Part shown: positions 23,625 through 31,338 of the stretch, in pieces
How the letters are laid out: every line of letters begins with the position of its first letter
How positions within the stretch are numbered: the stretch's first letter is position 1
NCBI GenBank assembly: GCA_034007485.1
Contig: JAVEQT010000008.1
Location: forward strand, 1-36,441
Origin: Peloplasma sp034007485
GTDB lineage: Bacteria > Bacillota_I > Bacilli_A > Acholeplasmatales > Acholeplasmataceae
Reading direction: 5' to 3'
DNA: 36,441 bases
Position numbers and translations under genes: made by a program
The notes under the pieces: model-generated
What the model saw: the letters and a program-made list of their open reading frames with translations, nothing else
What the model was told of the DNA's origin: nothing
The model's database searches: none

Positions 23625-24446
23625 ATGAAAAAATGGTTATTACTTACGCTATTCATCGTTACAGCCTTATCGTTTGCTGCATGTGCCAGTGATGATGATG
23701 TATTAAAAGTGGGCATGGATTTATCTTATCCACCCTTTGAAACAGTTACTGAAGATGGTACCCCAACAGGTATTAGTGTCACACTTGCATATGAGTTTGG
23801 GAAATATTTAGGAAGAGAAGTCGAAATTGTCGACCTACCTTTTGGCACATTGATTACGGAACTCAATAGCGGATCGATTGATGTCATTATTGGTTCAATG
23901 AGCATCACGGAAGAAAGAGCACTATCCGTCGATTTTAGTGACCCCTATTTTAATTTTCCCCTGGTAGCTCTTGTCAATAAAACATTCTATGATCAAAACC
24001 AAATTGATTCCAAAGAAGATGTTTTAACGATCGAGGGTGTTAAGTTTGTAGGTCCCAAGACGTTTGCTCCACTTGATATTGCAAGAGCACTTGCCAATAA
24101 TCCAATTATTCGTGAAGTCGATGATGTAAACGCAGCTGTTTTAGAAGTTGTTACAGGAACTTCTGATGTCTTCTTAATGAGTATCAGTAATGCTGCAGGA
24201 CATCATCTTGCAAATCCTGATACGACAGAGATTTTATTAGACCCCATCAGTTTGTCACCCATCGGTATGGCATTTAGAAAAAACAATGAAGATCTTGTCG
24301 ATCAAGCCAATACATTTATTGCTGGTCTTGAAACTAATGGTATCTATGATATTTTAAGAAACCTTTATAATCAAGATATCGCGAACAACATTCCAGGTGA
24401 AACGCTAAACGTCTACTTACAAGGCATTATCAATGAAGAAGAATAA
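23625..24446 (+). CDS. Polar amino acid ABC transporter substrate-binding lipoprotein
   Basis: A 273-residue family 3 solute-binding protein, anchored by C20 after the SFAAC lipobox. The mature start VLKVGMDLSYPPFETVTEDG is the classic amino acid binder opening; GSIDVIIGSMSITEERALSVDFSDPY is the ligand-loop signature, with R in TEERA normally contacting the amino acid carboxylate. Such systems import polar amino acids (Glu, Gln, Arg, Cys or similar); specificity cannot be assigned. AAAGGAG lies at good distance. It overlaps the permease gene by 14 bases. Confidence 0.93.
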   Translation: MKKWLLLTLFIVTALSFAACASDDDVLKVGMDLSYPPFETVTEDGTPTGISVTLAYEFGKYLGREVEIVDLPFGTLITELNSGSIDVIIGSMSITEERALSVDFSDPYFNFPLVALVNKTFYDQNQIDSKEDVLTIEGVKFVGPKTFAPLDIARALANNPIIREVDDVNAAVLEVVTGTSDVFLMSISNAAGHHLANPDTTEILLDPISLSPIGMAFRKNNEDLVDQANTFIAGLETNGIYDILRNLYNQDIANNIPGETLNVYLQGIINEEE

Positions 24447-25179
24447 GGCTTTTCATCTCGGATTAGCCATCTTATTTTATGGACTTCTGCTCAGTTTCAT
24501 TATCTTAGCCTATCCTGGAAGATCAAATTTTCGCATTGAAGCTGTTTTTGGTTATTCAAATATTCTGTTTAAAGGTTATGTGAATACCATTATTGTGAGT
24601 ATTGTTGTTCTCATCTTAAGCATCATCTTAGGTTTTATCTTATACTTGCTATCGAACTCAAAAATACTTGCATTCAAATATATTTCTAACATCTTTAGTG
24701 AAGTGATCTTTGGAACACCAACGATTGTCTTTTTGATTGTCACCTATTACTTCATCGCAGCACCTCTAAACCTCTCCAATCGCTTTTTAGCAGGTATTAT
24801 AGGCTTTAGCTTATTTATGGGTCCCTACATGAGAAATGCTTTTATAGGTGCCATAAAATCGATTGATGATACACAGTATCAAGCGATGAAAGTTTTAGGC
24901 TTTACAAGTTACCAAAAATATCGTTACATTATTTTACCGCAGCTTGTCAAAGTGATTGTTCCACCAATGATTGGTAATTTAGCGATTATCATTAAAGGAT
25001 CAAGTTTACTTAATTTTATCGGTGTGGAAGAACTTTATAATCAGATAACGACAATTCAATCGAGAACATATGCTGTTGTTGAAGGATATTTGGTCATGTT
25101 CTTGTTATATCTAAGTATTACCCTTCCTCTCATCTTTTTAGCGAAATATTTTGAAAAGAAGGTGACATCATGGATTTAA
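24433..25179 (+). CDS. Amino acid ABC transporter permease
   Basis: A 248-residue HisM/GlnP-type permease with about five membrane segments. The EAA loop is well preserved: QYQAMKVLGFTSYQKYRYIILPQ followed by PPMIGNLAIIIKGSSLL, where it contacts the ATPase. A single permease gene suggests a homodimer. The ATG lies inside the end of the binding-protein gene, and the 3' end overlaps the ATPase gene by 10 bases, so all three are translationally coupled. Confidence 0.93.
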   Translation: MKKNKAFHLGLAILFYGLLLSFIILAYPGRSNFRIEAVFGYSNILFKGYVNTIIVSIVVLILSIILGFILYLLSNSKILAFKYISNIFSEVIFGTPTIVFLIVTYYFIAAPLNLSNRFLAGIIGFSLFMGPYMRNAFIGAIKSIDDTQYQAMKVLGFTSYQKYRYIILPQLVKVIVPPMIGNLAIIIKGSSLLNFIGVEELYNQITTIQSRTYAVVEGYLVMFLLYLSITLPLIFLAKYFEKKVTSWI

Positions 25180-25898
25180 AACTTACGAACATCACGCAAG
25201 AGTATGAACAAAAAAAGATATTGAATCAACTTAACATCGAAATTAAAGATAAATCAGGGATTGCTATCATTGGACCAAGTGGTGCAGGAAAATCGACATT
25301 ACTACGTTTAATATCTGGTATTGAGGACCCCCTTCAGGGAGAAATCTGTTTAAATCATCATGAGGTCACTCATGAAGATAAGAAAGAATACTTTAAAAAG
25401 ATTGGATTTGTCTTTCAGTCGCATAATTTGTTTCCTCATTTATCCATCCAAAGAAATATCACACTCGTTTTAGAGAAAGTACATCATCTATCATTGGATG
25501 AAGCTAATCAAAGAGCTATTGATTTATTAGAGCAGTTTGAACTGATTGAGCATAAAGATAAAATACCCGCAAAAATATCGGGTGGTCAAGCACAAAGAGC
25601 AAGTATTATTAGGTCTTTAGCGATTCAACCAGAAGTTGTCTTTCTGGATGAACCGACATCAGCCTTAGATCCTATTTTATCTCAGGAAGTGCTCAAAACC
25701 ATTTTAAAATTAAGAGATAAAAAAATGAATTTTATGATTGTCACCCATGAGATTGAGTTTGCAAAGAAAGCTGCTGATTATGTCATTTTCATGGAAAATG
25801 GAAATATTATTGAACATGGTATGATTGATCTTCTTAATAACCCTCAAACAGAACAGTTAAAAAGATTTATTAAAAACGTCAGTTACGATATGATATAA
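25170..25898 (+). CDS. Amino acid ABC transporter ATP-binding protein
   Basis: A 242-residue GlnQ/HisP-type ATPase. Walker A is GPSGAGKS (35-42), Q-loop near residue 83 (VFQSHNLFPH), signature SGGQAQRA (137-144), Walker B VVFLDE (156-161) with the EPTSALD D-loop, and switch H193 (VTHE). It completes the three-gene importer. The signature has A where family members usually have Q-Q-R or K-Q-R, a small deviation. A bidirectional terminator follows. Confidence 0.95.
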   Translation: MDLKLTNITQEYEQKKILNQLNIEIKDKSGIAIIGPSGAGKSTLLRLISGIEDPLQGEICLNHHEVTHEDKKEYFKKIGFVFQSHNLFPHLSIQRNITLVLEKVHHLSLDEANQRAIDLLEQFELIEHKDKIPAKISGGQAQRASIIRSLAIQPEVVFLDEPTSALDPILSQEVLKTILKLRDKKMNFMIVTHEIEFAKKAADYVIFMENGNIIEHGMIDLLNNPQTEQLKRFIKNVSYDMI

Positions 25899-25902
25899 AG
25901 AA

Positions 25903-25931
25903 AAAAAGATGCTTGCGAGAAGCATCTTTTT
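25903..25931 (+). terminator. Bidirectional terminator between convergent genes
   Basis: AAAAAGATGCTT (25903-25914) and AAGCATCTTTTT (25920-25931) form a 12-base-pair stem with loop GCGAG. The A-rich left flank makes it work on the minus strand as well, where the DUF975 gene ends at 25953. Confidence 0.93.
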
Positions 25932-25952
25932 GTTTGAGTCAATGAGCAGTGG

Positions 25953-26546
25953 TTATTCGATTTCAGCAACGACTACTTTTTTACCTCTAAGTTCTACATA
26001 GAAGTTTGCTTCAGCTGTTTTAACGTATGGGAGTAAGAAAATAAATCCTACACCAAACGTTAATGCTGCTAATAAATACCAACCAATAAAGCTGAACTGT
26101 AAAATGAAGAGTTCCATTTTGTGACCTCTCATCATTTCCTGAGATTTAGCAATAGCTGCCATCGCATCTATTTCTGGATCTTCAGCAATGATAAAAGGTG
26201 TCATCGCATATGCATAGTATTTAATGATACCTGGGATGATAAATAATAAGGACCATAAGAATGTGAAAACACCCACGAGAAGCATTGCTAAAAATGAATT
26301 AACAAAGCTCTTTTTAAATCCTTCAATGACAAGTTCAATCTTTTTACCATCTGAGTTTGTTTCAACCATATCGATTAAATAGATGGCTTGACCTACTAAA
26401 AGCGGTCCAGCAATAATAAATCCAACAACCGCAATTGAAGATGCTGCAGGAAGTGCAGCGACTATTAATGTGACAACAAATACCATCCAGTAACTCTTTC
26501 TGAGTTGATCCCATGCCTGATGGCGTAATTCTCTACTTGATTTCAT
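25953..26546 (-). CDS. DUF975 family membrane protein
   Basis: A 197-residue integral membrane protein of the DUF975 type. The N-terminal KSSRELRHQAWDQLRKSYW is the typical basic lead-in; then four or five hydrophobic segments, with LWSLLFIIPGIIKYYAYAMTPFIIAEDPEID and the following KSQEMMRGHKMELF, which are the hallmark of the family. Function is unknown in the family. GGAGGGA precedes the start on the minus strand. It is monocistronic and divergent from the ABC exporter genes, separated from their coding start by 133 bases. Confidence 0.88.
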   Translation of the reverse strand: MKSSRELRHQAWDQLRKSYWMVFVVTLIVAALPAASSIAVVGFIIAGPLLVGQAIYLIDMVETNSDGKKIELVIEGFKKSFVNSFLAMLLVGVFTFLWSLLFIIPGIIKYYAYAMTPFIIAEDPEIDAMAAIAKSQEMMRGHKMELFILQFSFIGWYLLAALTFGVGFIFLLPYVKTAEANFYVELRGKKVVVAEIE

Positions 26547-26580
26547 AAATTCCCTCCTTGTTTATGTAACGCATACTCTT

Positions 26581-26586
26581 ATTATA
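26581..26586 (-). promoter_or_regulatory. Probable -10 box of the DUF975 gene
   Basis: TATAAT on the minus strand, about 35 bases upstream of the ATG. The -35 (TGTTAT at 16-base spacing) is a weak match. Confidence 0.45.
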
Positions 26587-26615
26587 AAACAATCTCATAG
26601 AAATAACATCTGTTT

Positions 26616-26645
26616 TTGCAAAAATGCATGAAGTGGTGGTAAAAT
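26616..26645 (+). promoter_or_regulatory. Promoter of the ABC exporter operon
   Basis: TTGCAA (26616-26621), 18-base spacer, TAAAAT (26640-26645) with a TG one base upstream (extended -10). It overlaps the in-frame ATG at 26644 and so supports translation from 26680 instead. Confidence 0.6.
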
Positions 26646-26679
26646 GGCCTTGAATAAACGTTTGAAGGGAGAAGATGAC

Positions 26680-27393
26680 ATGCTAGTTATCAAGGGGGTT
26701 ACCAAGAGTTATGATGGGATTAAGAAAGCCTGTGATAATGTTACACTAACCATTGAAGCAGGTGATATTTTCGGATTTGTAGGACACAATGGTGCAGGCA
26801 AAACAACACTATTAAAATCTATCGCAGGTATTATTGATTTTGATGAAGGTGTGATTGAAGTTGATGGCTTTAATATCAATAAAGAACCACTCGATGTTAA
26901 AAAAAGAATTGCCTATATTCCAGACAATCCAGATATCTATGAGTCTCTGACAGGCCTACAGTATTTAAATTTTATTGCTGATGTTTTTGAACTTGATGAA
27001 GTTACAAGAGAAAAAGAGATTGAAAAATATGCCATCCTTTTTGAAATCCGAGATGTGCTAAATAATCCGATTTCTTCTTATTCACACGGAATGAAACAAA
27101 AACTTGTCATTATCAGTGCACTTATTCATAAACCTCAAGTTTTTTTGCTTGATGAACCTTTTGTTGGCCTTGATCCAAAAGCGAGTTTCCAATTAAAAGA
27201 AATATTTAAAGACATGTGCAATCAGGGAACTGCTATCTTTTTCTCAACACATGTTCTAGAAGTAGTTGAAAAGTTATGTAATAAAGTTGCCATTATTAAA
27301 CAAGGAAAAATTGTTGCTTCTGGTGATACACAATCCATCATTAAAGATCAGTCGCTTGAAAGTATCTTTATGGAAATTCAAAAGGAAGCCTAA
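26680..27393 (+). CDS. ABC transporter ATP-binding protein (exporter type)
   Basis: A 237-residue ABC ATPase of the CcmA/EcsA class. Walker A is GHNGAGKT (35-42); Walker B is FLLDEPFVGLDP; the signature is degenerate, SHGMKQK in place of SGGQ, which is common in this class. The ATG at 26680 follows AAGGGAG (26665-26671); the ATG at 26644 coincides with the probable -10 box. Its stop overlaps the permease start by one base (TAATG), so this is an exporter with the following gene. Confidence 0.92.
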   Translation: MLVIKGVTKSYDGIKKACDNVTLTIEAGDIFGFVGHNGAGKTTLLKSIAGIIDFDEGVIEVDGFNINKEPLDVKKRIAYIPDNPDIYESLTGLQYLNFIADVFELDEVTREKEIEKYAILFEIRDVLNNPISSYSHGMKQKLVIISALIHKPQVFLLDEPFVGLDPKASFQLKEIFKDMCNQGTAIFFSTHVLEVVEKLCNKVAIIKQGKIVASGDTQSIIKDQSLESIFMEIQKEA

Positions 27394-28991
27394 TGTATTT
27401 AAAACTTGTTAAATTATTTTTAAAAGAGAACATCTCCCTAAAGCGACTGATGGGGTTTGATGTTAAGAAGTCAAAGACAAAAGCTGTGCTCATTGGATTA
27501 GCCATTGTTTACACAATCATTGTATTTGTAGGTGCATTTGGCTACATGTTTTACGATTTAGGACGCATTTTACATGAGATGGGTCAAGATGAAATCTTGA
27601 TCAGTTTCTTATGCATTTATACGCTAGGTATGTCGTTTTTTATCACACTTTTTAGAGCAAGTGGTTATTTATTTTACTATAAAGATTACGAACTTTTATC
27701 ACCACTTCCCATTCATCCGAGAACAGTCCTATTTGCAAAGATGACTGTTTTGATGGTATTGCTCTATTTAACAGCTTTTATATTTACGTTACCTATTATG
27801 TTTTCATATTTTTACTGGAGTGGATTTAGTTTGATTGGTCTTCTGATTTTCATCATTGGATTTATCTTTATTCCACTCATACCTGTTGTTGTAATCAGTT
27901 TGTTATCTTTAGGCATTGCAACACTGACAGCTAAATTAAGACATTCTAAACTGATCAGTATATTCTTAGTCTTTGTTATTATGATTGGGATTATGATGTT
28001 AAGTTTTTCAATGAATGATGTGGAACAAAATCCTTTAACAGGGCAAATCGATTTATTTAAAGGCATTGCAAAAGTTTATATACCATTCGATTGGTTTAGA
28101 ATTGCTGTTCATCAACAATCCTTGATCCATTTAGTTTATCTTGTTTTAGCTAATGGTGTCATTTTTGGTATCTATGTCTATTTAATTCAAGGACTCGTTC
28201 ACAAGACAAATCAACGTGGTGTAAGAGTTAACATGAGAAAAACGGTAGGCACTTTAAAATATCAAAAACGTTCACAAGTAACCGCTGTCGTTCAAAAAGA
28301 AGTGAAACGCTTTTTTGGAAGTACGCTGTATGCTGTTAATTCAGGCTTTGGTCCCGTCATTTTACTTGTGGCATCTGTTGCTAGTCTTTTCTTTCAAAGT
28401 AAACTTGAAACAATTTTAGGTGAAGCGATAGGTGCTGAGAATATGCCCATTGAAATGATGATTTTGATCTTAGTTGGATTTTCACTGGCTATGACCTATA
28501 CACCTGCGATCTCTTTAAGCTTAGAAGGTAAAAGCTTTTGGATGATTAAAAGTTTACCGATTGAACCCAAAAAAGTGATGTATGGGAAAATCATTTTTAA
28601 TCTTATATTAATGATTCCTGTAGGATTAATCAGTATTGTTCTCTTTGGCATTTCACTCAAGATTCCACTACTCAGTCAGCTTTTGATGATGCTACTTGTT
28701 ATTTTATTCTCGCTTGTCATTTCATGTTTTGATGCGATTATGAATTTATTAACACCTAAGTTTAATTTTGTTAATGATACAGAAGTCGTTAAGCAAAGTG
28801 CTGGAGCTTTACTCGCTATCTTTGGTGGCTTTGCCATCATGGCTATCAATGGTGTTGTTTATTATTTTATGAGTGATCTGATGGTGGAAACACTTGTTTT
28901 CTTGATGATGGCACTTACGAATCTTGTATTACTGATTCCTTTAGTGTTGATATTAGAGAAAAAGACAGATATCATATTTAAAAAACTTTAG
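27393..28991 (+). CDS. ABC exporter membrane subunit, large
   Basis: A 532-residue polytopic membrane protein with roughly 12 hydrophobic segments in two halves, separated by a basic cytosolic stretch (KTNQRGVRVNMRKTVGTLKYQKRS, around residues 270-290). This layout fits the large ABC-2-type permeases that pair with a single EcsA-like ATPase. It resembles the YthQ/EcsB kind of unassigned exporters. Substrate unknown. It starts one base inside the ATPase gene and ends just before a terminator. Confidence 0.85.
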   Translation: MYLKLVKLFLKENISLKRLMGFDVKKSKTKAVLIGLAIVYTIIVFVGAFGYMFYDLGRILHEMGQDEILISFLCIYTLGMSFFITLFRASGYLFYYKDYELLSPLPIHPRTVLFAKMTVLMVLLYLTAFIFTLPIMFSYFYWSGFSLIGLLIFIIGFIFIPLIPVVVISLLSLGIATLTAKLRHSKLISIFLVFVIMIGIMMLSFSMNDVEQNPLTGQIDLFKGIAKVYIPFDWFRIAVHQQSLIHLVYLVLANGVIFGIYVYLIQGLVHKTNQRGVRVNMRKTVGTLKYQKRSQVTAVVQKEVKRFFGSTLYAVNSGFGPVILLVASVASLFFQSKLETILGEAIGAENMPIEMMILILVGFSLAMTYTPAISLSLEGKSFWMIKSLPIEPKKVMYGKIIFNLILMIPVGLISIVLFGISLKIPLLSQLLMMLLVILFSLVISCFDAIMNLLTPKFNFVNDTEVVKQSAGALLAIFGGFAIMAINGVVYYFMSDLMVETLVFLMMALTNLVLLIPLVLILEKKTDIIFKKL

Positions 28992-29020
28992 GCATAGTCT
29001 GATGTGAGTGTAAACACGAT

Positions 29021-29054
29021 AGGAAAGTTCATGCAAATCATGCTTTCCTTTTTC
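29021..29054 (+). terminator. Intrinsic terminator after the ABC exporter
   Basis: AGGAAAG (29021-29027) pairs with CTTTCCT (29043-29049); an inner CATG/CATG stem (29030-29033, 29039-29042) caps it with loop CAAAT. T-rich tail follows. Confidence 0.85.
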
Positions 29055-29059
29055 ATTTC

Positions 29060-29088
29060 TTGTCTTATAAGACAAATCATAGTATAAT
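29060..29088 (+). promoter_or_regulatory. Promoter of the M3 peptidase gene with perfect palindrome over the -35
   Basis: TTGTCT (29060-29065), 17-base spacer, TATAAT (29083-29088). The 16-base perfect palindrome TTGTCTTATAAGACAA (29060-29075) begins exactly at the -35 box, as at 20692, so a common repressor is possible. Confidence 0.7.
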
Positions 29089-29115
29089 TAACCCTAAAGA
29101 AAGAGGTAAAACGAT

Positions 29116-30807
29116 ATGAAATTTAGTGACTTTAAGTATGAACGCCCTGATTTAGATAAGGTCAAGAAAAGTTTAGAAGAAAAGCTTGATTTAATCAATA
29201 CAGGAAAAGGTCTAGAAACTGAAATTAAAGCATCTTATGATATCTTTAAGATTAATGATGATTTAGGTACACAAGGGTCTTTAGTAGGTATTCGAAACAG
29301 TATTGATACCACCGACGAGTTCTATGAAAAAGAACAAGAGTTTTTTGATGAAAACATGCCTGTTTTACGTCAGTATGAACAAATGTTTATTGAAAAACTT
29401 TTAGACTCACCTCATCGTGAAGGTTTAGTCAGAGAGTTTGGTTCGCTCATGTTTGAAAGAGGAGAACTTGCGAGAAAAACATTCAAACCTGAGATTATCC
29501 CTGATCTTCAACTTGAAAACAAGTTATCAACAGAATATAGCAAACTGCAAGCTTCAGCTAAAATTCCATTTAAGGGTGAAATTTATAATCTTTCACAAAT
29601 GGCACCTTTCCTACAAGATTTAGATCGTGAAACGAGACATCAAGCACAGCTTGCAGTATCTAAGTTTTTTGAAACAAATGAAGCACAGTTTGATCGTATC
29701 TATGATGATATGGTTAAAGTTAGAACGAAGATAGCGAAAGAATTAGGTTATGAAAACTTTGTTCAACTCGGTTATGATCGCTTTGGACGTACAGACTATA
29801 ATGCTAAAGATGTTAAGGCTTACCGTGATCAAATTTTTGAAGACATCGTTCCTCTCGTCAATGATTTAACACAAAGAAAGGCAAAACGTTTAGGTATAGA
29901 AAATCCTAAATCATATGATTTAGCATTATCTTTCTTATCAGGTAATCCAACACCTAAAGGTGACCGTGCATGGCAAGTCAACATCGCAAAAAACATGTAT
30001 GATGAAATGTCAGCAGAAACTTCAAAATTCTTTAACTTCATGTTAGATCAAGAACTACTCGATTTAGATGCTAAAGCGGGTAAACAAGGTGGCGGATATT
30101 GCACCTATATCCCTAATTACGATGCACCCTTTATTTTTGCTAACTTCAATGGCACATCGCATGATGTTGATGTGTTAACTCATGAAGCAGGTCATGCTTT
30201 CCAAGTCTACTCAAGTAGAGAATTAATTCCTGAGTATCGCTGGCCAACCATGGAAGCTGCTGAAATTCATTCAATGAGTATGGAGTTTCTTGCATGGCCA
30301 TGGATTGGAAATTTCTTCTTAAATGACACTGACAAGTACAAATTCAGTCATTTAGCAGGTGCGGTTTCTTTCCTTCCTTATGGCGTTTTAGTTGATGAAT
30401 TCCAACACGAAGTCTATGAAAAACCTGAAATGACACCAGATGAAAGAAAACAAGCATGGCGTAGAATCGAAAAGAAGTATTTACCATTTAAAGATTATGG
30501 CGATGATGCGTTTATGGAAAAGGGAACTTTCTGGTTTAGACAAGGCCATATCTTTGGATCACCTTTCTATTATATCGATTACACACTTGCCCAAGTTTGT
30601 GCATTCCAATATTGGATTAAGAGCCAAGAAGATCATGCGAAAGCACTCGATTCTTACATTAAGTTATGTAAACTTGGTGGTTCTAAGAGCTTCTTAGGTT
30701 TAGTTGAAGAAGCAAAACTTCAAAATCCATTTGTCAAAGGTACAGTAAAAGAAATCGTCAAACCTATTCGCGCATATTTAGATGCTGTTGATGATTTAAA
30801 ACTCTAA
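29116..30807 (+). CDS. M3 family oligoendopeptidase
   Basis: A 563-residue zinc metallopeptidase of the M3 family (the PepF-related group often labelled M3 not-PepF). The zinc site is H356-E357-A-G-H360 with third ligand E383 in MEAAEIHSM. There is no signal peptide, so it should cleave imported oligopeptides in the cytosol. AAAGAGG precedes the ATG. The next gene starts one base after the stop, so both are likely co-translated. Local context with an amino acid importer suggests a peptide and amino acid scavenging role. Confidence 0.93.
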   Translation: MKFSDFKYERPDLDKVKKSLEEKLDLINTGKGLETEIKASYDIFKINDDLGTQGSLVGIRNSIDTTDEFYEKEQEFFDENMPVLRQYEQMFIEKLLDSPHREGLVREFGSLMFERGELARKTFKPEIIPDLQLENKLSTEYSKLQASAKIPFKGEIYNLSQMAPFLQDLDRETRHQAQLAVSKFFETNEAQFDRIYDDMVKVRTKIAKELGYENFVQLGYDRFGRTDYNAKDVKAYRDQIFEDIVPLVNDLTQRKAKRLGIENPKSYDLALSFLSGNPTPKGDRAWQVNIAKNMYDEMSAETSKFFNFMLDQELLDLDAKAGKQGGGYCTYIPNYDAPFIFANFNGTSHDVDVLTHEAGHAFQVYSSRELIPEYRWPTMEAAEIHSMSMEFLAWPWIGNFFLNDTDKYKFSHLAGAVSFLPYGVLVDEFQHEVYEKPEMTPDERKQAWRRIEKKYLPFKDYGDDAFMEKGTFWFRQGHIFGSPFYYIDYTLAQVCAFQYWIKSQEDHAKALDSYIKLCKLGGSKSFLGLVEEAKLQNPFVKGTVKEIVKPIRAYLDAVDDLKL

Positions 30808-30808
30808 A

Positions 30809-31204
30809 ATGAAACTCAATGCTTTACGTATTTCTATACAAATATTTCTTATAACTTTATTCTTTTTTCCCATGATGCACCAAAAAGATGAAGTAACCAT
30901 CATGTTTAATGGATTTGAAGCTATCGTGAAAGGCGATTATATGATCATTGGAAATATAGTGATCACACTTGTCATGTTGGGTAGTTTATTCCATTTAATT
31001 GTTTTATCCTTTGAATTATTTTCAAAGAAACTATCAGAAAAATATAAAACCGTAACAAATATAGTTGTTAATTTAACGGTTATATTGAGTTTTGTCATGG
31101 TTACCTTTTTAGGCACATTTTTAGAACTTATTGGATACATCATTTTAGTCTTATTAATCGTATCAACGTATCTGAGATATTTATCTCAAAAAATTCAAGA
31201 ATAA
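30809..31204 (+). CDS. Small hypothetical membrane protein
   Basis: A 131-residue protein with about four hydrophobic segments (roughly 8-22, 45-68, 85-105, 107-125) and short charged loops. I do not recognise a family. It begins one base after the peptidase stop with no separate ribosome binding site visible, so expression probably depends on the peptidase gene. Followed by a hairpin. Confidence 0.7.
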   Translation: MKLNALRISIQIFLITLFFFPMMHQKDEVTIMFNGFEAIVKGDYMIIGNIVITLVMLGSLFHLIVLSFELFSKKLSEKYKTVTNIVVNLTVILSFVMVTFLGTFLELIGYIILVLLIVSTYLRYLSQKIQE

Positions 31205-31208
31205 GTAA

Positions 31209-31245
31209 AAAGCGCACATGATTAATGTGCGCTTTACATCTTTTT
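31209..31245 (+). terminator. Probable terminator after the small membrane protein gene
   Basis: AAAGCGCACAT (31209-31219), loop GATTA, ATGTGCGCTTT (31225-31235): an 11-base-pair GC-rich stem. The main T run (31241-31245) is separated from the stem by ACATC, so it is slightly atypical. Confidence 0.75.
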
Positions 31246-31272
31246 ATATAATCAATTTATCATATATTGACA

Positions 31273-31300
31273 TTGTTTTATGATAAGCGTATCCTATAAT
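31273..31300 (+). promoter_or_regulatory. Promoter of the large InlB-repeat lipoprotein gene
   Basis: TTGTTT (31273-31278), 16-base spacer, TATAAT (31295-31300). A TTGACA at 31267 is too far (22 bases) from this -10. Confidence 0.6.
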
Positions 31301-31338
31301 CAAATGTCTTTTAATAAACTTAAAAAGTGGGGAATTTT

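Noticed and set aside
31267..31272. TTGACA as the -35 of the large lipoprotein promoter
   Set aside because: Spacer to TATAAT would be 22 bases; TTGTTT at 31273 has a workable 16-base spacer.
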